NCBI RefSeq assembly: GCF_036182465.1 | Contig: NZ_CP108081.1 | Location: forward strand, 5,704,001 to 5,768,000 | Reading direction: 5' to 3' | From: Streptomyces sp. NBC_00258 | GTDB lineage: Bacteria > Actinomycetota > Actinomycetes > Streptomycetales > Streptomycetaceae | Length of the DNA: 64,000 nucleotides | Shown: positions 51,132 through 58,980 of the stretch, piece by piece | How positions within the stretch are numbered: position 1 is the first letter of the stretch | Layout of the letters: every line of letters starts with the position of its first letter | The notes under the pieces: generated by a model | Told to the model about the DNA's origin: nothing | What the model saw: only the letters and a program-made list of their open reading frames with translations | Databases searched by the model: none | Translations under genes and position numbers: made by a program

Positions 51132-51212
51132 CGGCCCGTCACCACATTCAGTGCGGTGCCGGACCAGCGCGTGAGACGAGCGTGCGGCCGGCCCAATCTC
51201 AGCAGTCACCCG

Positions 51213-51275
51213 ACCCGCGAGCTCGCCGGTAAGTCCGGCCGGCTCCCTCCTCGGAGGGAACCAGAGTTCGCGGGT
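51213..51275 (+). ncRNA. Possible three-way-junction leader RNA
   Basis: Outer stem ACCCGCGAGCTC (51213-51224) with GAGTTCGCGGGT (51264-51275), one G-U pair allowed. Two inner hairpins, GCCGG-TAAGT-CCGGC (51225-51239) and CCCTCC-TC-GGAGGG (~51245-51258). It lies between the 12-codon open frame and the HVD leader peptide, so it may be a cis-regulatory element of the oxygenase gene. I do not recognise a known riboswitch class. Confidence 0.4.
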
Positions 51276-51343
51276 CGTCTGCGTTTCGCAGGTGTGTGAG
51301 GCGCGGCACTGGCGTATTGGGTGAGCCGGAGTACTCTTGCGCC

Positions 51344-51421
51344 ATGCTTCCGATGCTCGTTCGACGCCGTCACGTGGATTACGTGCGCGTCACGAGCATG
51401 GGCTGTCGGCGTTCCGCCTGA
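51344..51421 (+). CDS. Putative cysteine-responsive leader peptide (25 residues)
   Basis: MLPMLVRRRHVDYVRVTSMG then CRRSA and a TGA stop. The RRHVD-x3-R-x2-S-x2-C arrangement is that of the small 'putative leader peptides' found ahead of sulfur-metabolism genes in Streptomyces; a single late Cys codon is typical and may respond to charged cysteine-tRNA. It ends 76 bp before the oxygenase start. GGAG lies 13 bases before the ATG. Too short for gene finders. Confidence 0.65.
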   Translation: MLPMLVRRRHVDYVRVTSMGCRRSA

Positions 51422-51497
51422 CCTCAGCCCCCTCTTTTCTCCATCTGGCACCTGCGGGCCCGCCCCATCCTCGGCGGCTGCCCCGGGCCCGTAACTC

Positions 51498-52556
51498 ATG
51501 CGGACGCACACCATGACGAACCTGAACGTGGCGACGAACCTGTCGAACCAGCCGTATCAGCAGCTTCCGATCATTGATCTTTCCGCGGCCGATCGTGGGC
51601 CGCAGGCGCGTGCGCTGCTGCACGCGCAGTTGCACAGTGCCGCGCACGACGTGGGGTTCTTCCAGCTCGTGGGGCACGGGGTGGGGGAAGGCGAGACAGC
51701 CGCCCTGCTCGGCGCGATGCGTCGGTTCTTCGCGCTTCCGGAGGCCGACCGGCTCGCGATCGACAACGTCAACTCGCCGCATTTCCGCGGCTATACGCGG
51801 ACCGGTGACGAGCGCACTGGTGGCAGCCGGGACTGGCGCGACCAGCTCGACATAGGTGCGGAACGGCCCGCGCGGACACCCGGTCCCGGTGAGCCCGCGT
51901 ACTGGTGGCTGGAGGGACCCAACCAGTGGCCGGCCGCGCTGCCGGAGCTGCGTACCGCCGCCCTGGCGTGGATCGACCGGCTCAGCTCCGTCGCGGCGCG
52001 GCTGCTGCGCGAGCTGCTCACCGCCATCGGGGCGCCCGCCGGTTTCTACGAGCCCGTGTTCGGCGAGCGTGCCCATCCGCATCTGAAGCTGGTCCGGTAT
52101 CCGGGCAGTGCGGGGGACGGCGCCGGTCAGGGGGTCGGGGCGCACAAGGACTACGGGTTCCTGACGCTGTTGTTGCAGGACCAGGTGGGCGGGTTGCAGG
52201 TGCAGCGGGAGGACGGGCTGTTCCATGACGTGCCGCCGATCCCGGGGGCGTTCGTGGTGAATCTGGGTGAGCTGCTGGAGGTGGCCACCGACGGGTATCT
52301 CGTCGCCACCAACCACCGGGTGGTGAGTCCGGCCGGTGCCACCGAGCGGTTCTCCGTGCCGTTCTTCTACAACCCCCGGCTCGACGCCCGGATCGAGCCG
52401 CTGCCCTTCCCGTACGCCTCCGCGGCGCCCGGGGTGACGAGCGACCCGGCGAACCCGCTCTTCGCGGAGTACGGACGGAACGAGCTGAAGGGCAAGCTGC
52501 GGGCGCATCCGCTGGTCGCGGCCCGTCATCACGCGGAGCTGCTGGTCCCCGCGTGA
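51498..52556 (+). CDS. 2-oxoglutarate/Fe(II)-type oxygenase of the isopenicillin N synthase family
   Basis: 352 residues. N-terminal non-haem dioxygenase part: LPIIDLSAADRGPQARALLHAQLHSAAHDVGFFQLVGHGV. Iron ligands of the double-stranded beta helix: His and Asp in GVGAHKDYGFLTLLLQD (~213-229) and His in VATNHRVVSP (~274), followed by the Arg-x-Ser of TERFSVPFFYNPR (~286) that binds 2-oxoglutarate or substrate carboxylate. The substrate is unknown. ATG 51498 or 51513 (MTNLNVATN) can start it; neither has a strong ribosome site. The cysteine-type leader peptide upstream suggests sulfur or redox control. Confidence 0.88.
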   Translation: MRTHTMTNLNVATNLSNQPYQQLPIIDLSAADRGPQARALLHAQLHSAAHDVGFFQLVGHGVGEGETAALLGAMRRFFALPEADRLAIDNVNSPHFRGYTRTGDERTGGSRDWRDQLDIGAERPARTPGPGEPAYWWLEGPNQWPAALPELRTAALAWIDRLSSVAARLLRELLTAIGAPAGFYEPVFGERAHPHLKLVRYPGSAGDGAGQGVGAHKDYGFLTLLLQDQVGGLQVQREDGLFHDVPPIPGAFVVNLGELLEVATDGYLVATNHRVVSPAGATERFSVPFFYNPRLDARIEPLPFPYASAAPGVTSDPANPLFAEYGRNELKGKLRAHPLVAARHHAELLVPA

Positions 52557-52629
52557 GACAGGTGTGGCGGCACCCCGTGGGGCGCCGCCACATGGGCCGT
52601 GCGCACATGGGCTGTGCACACATGAGAAA

Positions 52630-53730
52630 TCAGTGGGCGATGTCCTCGTAGCCCTGGACCTCGCGCGGGTTGCGGGTGCCCGGTCCCACATAGCGGGCGG
52701 AGGGGCGGACGAGCCGGCCCGTGCGCTTCTGTTCCAGGATGTGCGCGGACCAGCCGGCGGTGCGGGCGCAGGTGAACATCGAGGTGAACATGTGGGCGGG
52801 GACCTCGGCGAAGTCGAGGACGATGGCGGCCCAGAACTCGACGTTCGTGGCGAGGACGCGGTCCGGGCGGCGGGCGTGGAGCTCTGCCAGAGCCGCCTTC
52901 TCCAGGGCTTCGGCGACCTCGAAGCGGGGGGCGCCGAGTTCGCGGGCGGTGCGGCGCAGGACGCGTGCGCGGGGGTCCTCGGCGCGGTACACGCGGTGGC
53001 CGAAGCCCATGAGCCGTTCGCCCTTGTCGAGGGCCTGGCGGACGTAGGCGTCGGCGTCGCCGGTGCGTTCGATCTCCTCGATCATGCCGAGGACGCGGGA
53101 GGGGGCGCCGCCGTGCAGCGGTCCTGACATGGCGCCGACGGCGCCGGAGAGGGCCGCCGCCACGTCGGCGCCGGTGGAGGCGATGACGCGGGCCGTGAAG
53201 GTGGACGCGTTCATGCCGTGCTCGGCGGCGGACGTCCAGTAGGCGTCGACGGCCGCGACGTGCTTGGGGTCGGGCTCGCCGCGCCAGCGGATCATGAAGC
53301 GTTCGACGACGGACTGGGCCTTGTCGATCTCGCGCTGCGGGACCATGGGCAGGCCCTGGCCGCGGGCGGACTGGGCGACGTACGAGAGGGCCATGACGGC
53401 GGCGCGGGCGAGGTCGGCGCGGGCCTGCTGCTCGTCGATGTCGAGGAGGGGGCGCAGGCCCCACACGGGTGCCAGCATGGCGAGCGCGGACTGGACGTCG
53501 ACGCGGATGTCGCCGGAGTGGACGGGGATCGGGAACGGCTCGGCGGGCGGCAGGCCGGGGTTGAAGGCTCCGTCGACGAGCAGCCCCCAGACGTTGCCGA
53601 AGGAGACGTGGCCGACCAGATCCTCGATGTCGACGCCCCGGTACCGCAGGGCGCCGCCCTCCTTGTCCGGTTCGGCGATCTCCGTCTCGAAAGCTACGAC
53701 TCCTTCGAGCCCGGGTACGAAGTCGGACAT
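52630..53730 (-). CDS. citA: Citrate synthase (type II-like, short)
   Basis: 366 residues. Catalytic His in GPLHGGAPSRVLGMIEEI (~165-182), second His in GFGHRVYRAEDPRARVL (~218-234), and Asp in VEFWAAIVLDFAEVPAHMFT (~293-312). Additional family marks: GGALRYRGVDIEDL (~29-42). Condenses oxaloacetate and acetyl-CoA; the length fits the second, short citrate synthase or methylcitrate synthase of Streptomyces, so substrate preference is not certain. ATG 53730 has GAGGAG in front. Divergent from pdxH with a palindrome GGCACT-G-AGTGCC (53948-53960) between them. Confidence 0.88.
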   Translation of the reverse strand: MSDFVPGLEGVVAFETEIAEPDKEGGALRYRGVDIEDLVGHVSFGNVWGLLVDGAFNPGLPPAEPFPIPVHSGDIRVDVQSALAMLAPVWGLRPLLDIDEQQARADLARAAVMALSYVAQSARGQGLPMVPQREIDKAQSVVERFMIRWRGEPDPKHVAAVDAYWTSAAEHGMNASTFTARVIASTGADVAAALSGAVGAMSGPLHGGAPSRVLGMIEEIERTGDADAYVRQALDKGERLMGFGHRVYRAEDPRARVLRRTARELGAPRFEVAEALEKAALAELHARRPDRVLATNVEFWAAIVLDFAEVPAHMFTSMFTCARTAGWSAHILEQKRTGRLVRPSARYVGPGTRNPREVQGYEDIAH

Positions 53731-53947
53731 CAGGCGGCTCCTCATGATGTGTGCGACAGATGGTTTGTGGGGTGTGCGAGGGTGCTCGTGACCATATGTC
53801 TGTGACGGGTGGCCGTCCGGTTCCGCGGTCGCCTCGTGGACTCGCGGTCCGTACGTCACCCCGGTGATGCCCCGTCCGGATGGCGGTCACCCAACCGTTT
53901 CGGAAGCAGGACGATATCCCTTGGTGTCACCTTTGGGGAGAGTACGC

Positions 53948-53960
53948 GGCACTGAGTGCC
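53948..53960. promoter_or_regulatory. Palindrome between citrate synthase and pdxH
   Basis: GGCACT-G-AGTGCC, 70 bp before the pdxH start. Too short to assign, but the location suggests an operator. Confidence 0.3.
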
Positions 53961-54029
53961 ACGGCATGACGAAGGCCACGCCCGCCGGGAGCTCCTCTGC
54001 CACCGTTCGGAATACGGCAGGATGACCGC

Positions 54030-54695
54030 GTGACCGACCGTGAGCCCGTCCTCGACCCCGCGTTGATGCGCAAGCACTACCGGGCCGAGGGAATCGACGA
54101 GACCGAGCTGGCCGACCACCCGATGGAGCAGTTCGCGCGCTGGTTCGCCCTGGCCGCGACCGATGGCCTGGTGTACGAGCCGAACGCCATGGTCGTCTCC
54201 ACCGCGGACGCCGAGGGGCGGCCCAGCTCCCGCACGGTCCTGCTGAAGCAGTACGACGAACAGGGTTTCGTCTTCTTCACCAACTACGAGTCCCGCAAGG
54301 CGCGCGACCTCGCCGACAACCCGTACGTCTCTCTGCTCTTCCCATGGCACGCGATGGCCCGGCAGGTCATCGTCAGCGGCACTGCTCGGCGCACGGGCCG
54401 TGACGAGACGGCCGCGTACTTCCGCACCCGTCCGCACGGCTCCCAGCTCGGTGCCTGGACGAGCACCCAGTCCGCGGTGATCTCCTCCCGCGCCGAACTG
54501 GACACCGCGTACGCCGAACTGGCCACCCGCCACCCCGAGGGCGAGCAGGTCCCGGTCCCCCCGAACTGGGGCGGCTTCCGCGTCGCCCCGCAGTCGATCG
54601 AGTTCTGGCAGGGCCGCGAGAACCGCCTCCACGACCGTCTGCGCTATGTGACCCGGGAGGACGGGTCGTGGCGGCTGGAGCGGCTCAGTCCGTGA
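54030..54695 (+). CDS. pdxH: Pyridoxamine 5'-phosphate oxidase
   Basis: 221 residues. MRKHYRAEGIDETELADHPMEQFARWFALA near the N-terminus, then NAMVVSTADAEGRPSSRTVLLKQYDEQGFVFFTNYESRKARDLADNPYVSLLFPWHAMARQVIVSG, containing the FMN-binding RTVLLK and ESRKA motifs, and the family end WRLERLSP. Oxidises PNP and PMP to PLP with O2. GTG start at 54030. Monocistronic and divergent from the citrate synthase gene. The window also carries a diverged paralogue at 9.7 kb lacking the canonical ending. Confidence 0.95.
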   Translation: MTDREPVLDPALMRKHYRAEGIDETELADHPMEQFARWFALAATDGLVYEPNAMVVSTADAEGRPSSRTVLLKQYDEQGFVFFTNYESRKARDLADNPYVSLLFPWHAMARQVIVSGTARRTGRDETAAYFRTRPHGSQLGAWTSTQSAVISSRAELDTAYAELATRHPEGEQVPVPPNWGGFRVAPQSIEFWQGRENRLHDRLRYVTREDGSWRLERLSP

Positions 54696-54707
54696 GGGAG
54701 AGGGCCC

Positions 54708-55346
54708 TCAGCCCAGCACCCCGTCCAGGATTTTCGACCACTGGGCGACCACTCGTTCGCGGCGGGCCTTGTCGTCCGTGAGGAGGTTGGCCAGGCCGAG
54801 GCCGCGGGACATGTCGAGGAGGCCCTGGACGGTTTCCCGGGCGCCGGGGCGGGATTCGTCGGCGTTCAGGAGTTCCACGGCTATGCGGTGGGTCTCGCGG
54901 CCGACGCGGGCTTCCAACTCGGTTACGCGGGGGCGTAGTTGAGCTTCGTTGGAGGCGGCCACCCAGAGGTGGAGGGCGGCTCGGAACAGGGGGCCGGTGT
55001 AGAGGTCGACGAGGGCGGCGACGACCGCGTGGCGGTCCGTGGGGCCGTCGGGGAACAGGTCGCGCAGGGCGGTGGAGCGTTCTTCGGCGACGTACTCGAC
55101 GGCTGCCGTGAAGAGGTCCTCGCGGGTCGGGAAGTGGTGCTGGGCGGCGCCCCGGGAGACGCCGGCGCGTTCGGCGACGACGGAGACCGTGGAGCCGGCC
55201 CAGCCGTGTTCGGCGAGGCAGGCGACCGCGGCTTCGAGGAGGCGCTGCCGGGTGGCCCGGCTGCGGTCCTGTTTGGGTGCGCGCTCGGCCGGCGGCGCGC
55301 CGTTCACCACGCCGCCGGTCGTGGCGCCACCGTTCAGCACACCCAT
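54708..55346 (-). CDS. TetR-family regulator of the terpenoid/branched-chain operon
   Basis: 212 residues. A ~25-residue tail, then RATRQRLLEAAVACLAEHGWAGSTVSVVAERAGVSRGAAQHHFPTREDLFTAAVEYVAEE, a TetR DNA-binding domain with a GAAQHHF recognition helix. It is the last gene of the leftward operon and its start overlaps the enoyl-CoA hydratase end by 13 bp, so it is produced with the enzymes it probably represses. It shares no more than the general fold with the 3.7-kb TetR. Confidence 0.88.
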   Translation of the reverse strand: MGVLNGGATTGGVVNGAPPAERAPKQDRSRATRQRLLEAAVACLAEHGWAGSTVSVVAERAGVSRGAAQHHFPTREDLFTAAVEYVAEERSTALRDLFPDGPTDRHAVVAALVDLYTGPLFRAALHLWVAASNEAQLRPRVTELEARVGRETHRIAVELLNADESRPGARETVQGLLDMSRGLGLANLLTDDKARRERVVAQWSKILDGVLG

Positions 55347-56104
55347 GGAGGATCCCGTCGTTCGAGGAAGGCCGTCATTCCCTCGCGGGCCTGCGGGGAG
55401 GAGAACAGCCGGGCCGAGAGCGCGGTGAGGTCGGCCGCGTCCCGGTCGAAGGTGTCCAGCACCTTAGCCGTGAGCAGCCGTTTCGTCTCGGCGAGCCCTT
55501 GCGGGGAGGATCGGCGCAGTCCGTCGAGCACGGGCGCGAGTACGTCGTCGGCGTCGTCGCCCGCCGCCGTGACGAGGCCGATCCGGGCGGCTTCGTCCGC
55601 GTCGAACTTCTCCCCCGTGAGGTAGTAGCGGGCCACCGCGCGCGGGTCGAGGCGTGGCAGCAGGGGCAGCGAGATCACGGCGGGGGCGACCCCGATGCGT
55701 ACCTCCGTGAAGGCGAACGTGGCCTGCTGGGAGGCGACGGCGATGTCGCAGGCGCCGAGCAGTCCGAGGCCGCCCGCGCGCACATGGCCTGTGACGCGGG
55801 CGACGACGGGTTTGGGCAGTTCGACGATCTGGCGCAGCAGGGCGACCAGGGTGTCGGGGGCATGGGGGTCCCCCCGCTCGAGCGAAGTCGAGAGTGGGGG
55901 AGGGTCGCGCAGGTCCGCGCCCGCGCTGAAGGTGTTGCCGGTGTGGGTGAGGACGACGGCGCGTACGTCACCGTCCTTGCCGCACTCCGTGAGCGCGTCC
56001 GCGAGTTCCCCCACCAGCTGGGCCGAGAGGGCGTTGCGCCGCTCGGGCGCGTCGAGTGCGAGGGTGGTGATCCCGCGCTCGTACGACCGCCGCACCACTG
56101 TCAT
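55334..56104 (-). CDS. Enoyl-CoA hydratase with an in-frame palindromic insertion
   Basis: 256 residues. Oxyanion regions HTGNTFSAGADLRDP (~54-68) and ARVTGHVRAGGLGLLGACDI (~100-119), then FAFTEVRIGVAPAVISLPLLPRL. A stretch LSTSLERGDPH (~72-82) is not found in ordinary crotonases; it is encoded by the 39-bp palindromic element at 55864-55902. The insertion lies in a surface loop before the second oxyanion segment, so activity may remain. The start overlaps the CoA ligase stop as ATGA, and the stop overlaps the TetR start. Confidence 0.87.
   Translation of the reverse strand: MTVVRRSYERGITTLALDAPERRNALSAQLVGELADALTECGKDGDVRAVVLTHTGNTFSAGADLRDPPPLSTSLERGDPHAPDTLVALLRQIVELPKPVVARVTGHVRAGGLGLLGACDIAVASQQATFAFTEVRIGVAPAVISLPLLPRLDPRAVARYYLTGEKFDADEAARIGLVTAAGDDADDVLAPVLDGLRRSSPQGLAETKRLLTAKVLDTFDRDAADLTALSARLFSSPQAREGMTAFLERRDPPWVC
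55864..55902. repeat. In-frame 39-bp palindromic element inside the enoyl-CoA hydratase gene
   Basis: GGGGGTCCCCCCGCTCGAGC followed by GAAGTCGAGAGTGGGGGAG. The CTCGA/TCGAG and CCCCC/GGGGG parts can pair. It contributes exactly 13 codons and keeps the frame open. A copy with three differences lies in the AtuA-family gene at 63656-63694. Confidence 0.75.
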
Positions 56105-57669
56105 GCGCGCTCCCTCAGTTCTCGTCGCAGGATCTTGCCAGAGGCCGCCCTGGGCACGCCTTCGATGAAGACGACCTGCCTGACCTTCTTGTACGGGGCG
56201 ACGCGCTCGGCGACGTACCCCATGACCTCGTCCTCGGTGAGGTCCTCCGCGGCCGGCTGGCGCACCACGTACGCGTGCGGCCGTTCGTTGTTGTCGCTGT
56301 CGTAGACGCCGATGACGGCGGCGTCGGCGATGCCGGGGTGCGTGAGCAGGAGGGCCTCCAGTTCGGCGGGGGCCACCTGGAAGCCCTTGTACTTGATGAG
56401 TTCCTTGACGCGGTCGACGACGTACAGCCAGCCGCCCGCGTCGATGTGCCCGACGTCCCCGGTGTGCAGCCAGCCGTGCTCGTCGATCATCGCGGCGGTC
56501 GCCTCGGGGCGGCCGAGGTAGCCCTTCATGACCTGCGGTCCGCGGATGACGATCTCGCCGCGTTCGTCGACGCCGACGTCCTTGCCGGGGTCGTCGAGGG
56601 AAACGATGCGCATCTCCGTGCCGGGGATGAGTTTTCCGACGCTTCCGGGGGGCGGGTTCGCGGAGTCGCGGGGTACGACGTGCGTGCCGGGCGAGAGTTC
56701 CGTCATGCCGTACGCCTGGCCGACGGGCGGCAGTCCCAGCCTGCGCGAACAGGCCTCCGCCAGTTCGGCGTCCAGGGGCGCGGCCGCGCTGATGATGTAC
56801 TCCAGGGACGACAGGTCGTAGCCCTCGACGGCGGGGTGCTTGGCGAGGGCGAGGACGATCGGCGGGGCCACGTACAGGCCTGTGATGCGGTGTTTCTCGA
56901 TGGCCGCGAGGAACGATTCGAGGTCGAAGCGCGGCAGGACGACGACGGTGGCGCCCTGCCTTAGCGGCGCGTTCATGAGGGCCGTCAGCCCGTAGATGTG
57001 GAAGAACGGCAGGACGGCGAGGATGCGGTCGCCGGGGCCCATCGGCATGGTGGGTGACAGTTGGGCCAGGTTGGTGGCGATGTTCCGGTGGGTGAGCATC
57101 ACGCCCTTGGGGATGCCGGTCGTCCCGGAGGAGTACGGGAGGGCCGCCACGTCCTCTGCGGGGTCGATGTCGATCCGCGGCTCGGGGGCCGTGGAGCCCA
57201 GCATGTCGAACAGGGACCGGTGCCCGGGTGCCTGGTCGCAGACGAAGATCTCCCGTACGCCGCCCGCGAGTTCGGCCGCCGTACGGGCCGTCTCCAGGAG
57301 CGGTGACACGGTGACGATCCACTCGGCCCTGCAGTCCCGCAGCTGCTTGGCGAACTCCTCGGGTGTGGCGAGCGGGTGCACGGTCGTGACCGAGGCCCCC
57401 GCGCGCGTGGCGGCGAAGAACGCCACCGGGAAGGCGACGGTGTTGGGGCTGTGCAGCGCCAGCACGTCGCCCTTGCGGACCCCGAGGTCGGCGAGCGCGG
57501 CGGCGATCCGCCGGTGGAACGTGTCGAGTTGGGCGTAGGTGAGGGTCATCCCGTCCACGCCGTCGATCAGCGCGGGTGTGTCGCCCCGGGAGGCGGCGCG
57601 GCCCAGCACCGCCTCGTGGATGGGTTCTTCGACGGCGGGGACGTCTTCGTACTCGCTGCGGAACACCAT
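56101..57669 (-). CDS. AMP-forming CoA ligase (4-coumarate/cinnamate-CoA ligase family)
   Basis: 522 residues. ALPYSSGTTGIPKGVMLTHRN near 181 (A3), GQAYGMTELSPGTHVVP near 327 (A5), HTGDVGHIDAGGWLYVVDRVKELIKYKGFQVAPAELE near 413-449 (A7-A9, typical of the 4CL branch with KGFQVAPAELE), and PRAASGKILRRELRE at the end (A10, Lys of GKILRR). I remember the S. coelicolor member of this neighbourhood, SCO4383, as a characterised cinnamate/4-coumarate-CoA ligase. The operon context suggests other branched or aromatic acids. Coupled to the hydratase gene by ATGA. Confidence 0.88.
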   Translation of the reverse strand: MVFRSEYEDVPAVEEPIHEAVLGRAASRGDTPALIDGVDGMTLTYAQLDTFHRRIAAALADLGVRKGDVLALHSPNTVAFPVAFFAATRAGASVTTVHPLATPEEFAKQLRDCRAEWIVTVSPLLETARTAAELAGGVREIFVCDQAPGHRSLFDMLGSTAPEPRIDIDPAEDVAALPYSSGTTGIPKGVMLTHRNIATNLAQLSPTMPMGPGDRILAVLPFFHIYGLTALMNAPLRQGATVVVLPRFDLESFLAAIEKHRITGLYVAPPIVLALAKHPAVEGYDLSSLEYIISAAAPLDAELAEACSRRLGLPPVGQAYGMTELSPGTHVVPRDSANPPPGSVGKLIPGTEMRIVSLDDPGKDVGVDERGEIVIRGPQVMKGYLGRPEATAAMIDEHGWLHTGDVGHIDAGGWLYVVDRVKELIKYKGFQVAPAELEALLLTHPGIADAAVIGVYDSDNNERPHAYVVRQPAAEDLTEDEVMGYVAERVAPYKKVRQVVFIEGVPRAASGKILRRELRERA

Positions 57670-57712
57670 GGCGGGCCCTTTCCAGGAGCCGGAAGTTGTA
57701 CGGGAGATAGTG

Positions 57713-58873
57713 CTAGTAGGACTTCGGCAGGCCCAGGGTCTGGTGCGAGACGTAGTTGAGGATCATCTCCCGGCTGACGGGCGCGATCCGGGCCACCCGG
57801 GACGCGGTGATGAGGGTCGCGAGGCCGAACTCACCGGTCAGGCCGTTGCCGCCGAGGGTGTGCACGGACTGGTCGACCGCTTTCACACAGGCTTCGGCGG
57901 CGGCGTACTTGGCCATGTTGGCGGCCTCTCCGGCTCCCGCGTCGTCCCCGGAGTCGTACAGGAAGGCCGCCTTCTGCATCATCAGACGGGCGAGTTCCAG
58001 GTCGATGTGGGCCTGCGCCAGGGGGTGCGCGATGGCCTGGTGGGCGCCGATCGGGTCCCGCCAGACGGTGCGTTCGCGGGCGTAGGTGACGGCCCTGGAG
58101 AGGGCGTAGCGGCCCATGCCGATCGCGAAGGCGGCGGTCATGATGCGCTCGGGGTTGAGGCCGGCGAAGAGCTGGAGCAGGCCCGCGTCCTCGTCTCCGA
58201 CGAGTGCGTCGGCGGGCAGGCGTACGTCGTCGAGGGTCAGCTCGAACTGCTTCTCCGCGCCGTGCAGTTCCATGTCGATCTGCCGCCGCTCGAAGCCGGA
58301 GGCGTCGCGCGGGACGATGAACAGGCAGGGCTTGAGCTTGCCCGTACGGGCGTCCTCAGCGCGGCCGACGATGAGCGTGGCGTCCGCGATGTCCACGCCG
58401 GAGATGAAGACCTTGCGGCCCGTGAGGATCCAGTCGGTTCCGTCCCGGCGGGCCGTCGTGGTGATGCGGTGGCTGTTGGAGCCGGCGTCGGGTTCGGTGA
58501 TGCCGAACGCCATGGTGCGGGTGCCGTCGGCCAGGGCCGGGAGCCAGTCCTGCTTTTGGTCCGCTGTTCCGAAGCGGGCGATCACGGTGCCGCAGATGGC
58601 CGGGGAGACGACCATCATGAGGAGGGGGCAGCCCGCGGCGCCCAACTCCTCCAGGACGATGGAGAGTTCGGCGATGCCGCCGCCTCCGCCGCCGTATGCC
58701 TCCGGCAGGTTGACGCCCAGGTAGCCCAGCTTGGCTGCCTCTGACCAGAGTTCGTCGGGGTGGGCGCCCGCGGCGATGACCTTGGTGAGGTATTCGCGGC
58801 CGTAGCGGGTGCCGAGGGCGGCTACGGCTGCTCGGAGGGCCTTGTGTTCGTCTGTTTCGAGGACCGTTGTCAT
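57713..58873 (-). CDS. Acyl-CoA dehydrogenase (isovaleryl-like catalytic base)
   Basis: 386 residues. Domain marks: GYLGVNLPEAYGGGGGGIAELSIVLEELG, MAFGITEPDAGSNSHRITTTARRDGTDWILTGRKVFISG, and HTLGGNGLTGEFGLATLITASRVARIAPVSREMILNYVSHQTLGLP. The typical IYEGT Glu is missing (APVSR), but LNPERIMTAAFAIGMG has Glu where isovaleryl-CoA dehydrogenase carries its base. This fits a branched-chain or terpenoid acyl-CoA substrate. It lies 43 bp upstream of the CoA ligase start and after the biotin carboxylase, in the same operon. Confidence 0.88.
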   Translation of the reverse strand: MTTVLETDEHKALRAAVAALGTRYGREYLTKVIAAGAHPDELWSEAAKLGYLGVNLPEAYGGGGGGIAELSIVLEELGAAGCPLLMMVVSPAICGTVIARFGTADQKQDWLPALADGTRTMAFGITEPDAGSNSHRITTTARRDGTDWILTGRKVFISGVDIADATLIVGRAEDARTGKLKPCLFIVPRDASGFERRQIDMELHGAEKQFELTLDDVRLPADALVGDEDAGLLQLFAGLNPERIMTAAFAIGMGRYALSRAVTYARERTVWRDPIGAHQAIAHPLAQAHIDLELARLMMQKAAFLYDSGDDAGAGEAANMAKYAAAEACVKAVDQSVHTLGGNGLTGEFGLATLITASRVARIAPVSREMILNYVSHQTLGLPKSY

Positions 58874-58929
58874 TGGGGGCTCCTCAGGGGGAGGGGGTTC
58901 GTGGCGTTTGGAGGGTGCGGGTTCGTCGT

Positions 58930-58975
58930 GGCTGGGTGCGCAGTTCCCCGCGCCCCTAAAAGCAGCCGGTCCCGA
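58930..58975. repeat. REP-like copy inside the leftward operon
   Basis: GCGCAGTTCCCCGCGCCCCT then AAAAGC, between the biotin carboxylase stop and the acyl-CoA dehydrogenase start. Confidence 0.65.
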
Positions 58976-58980
58976 CGCCC

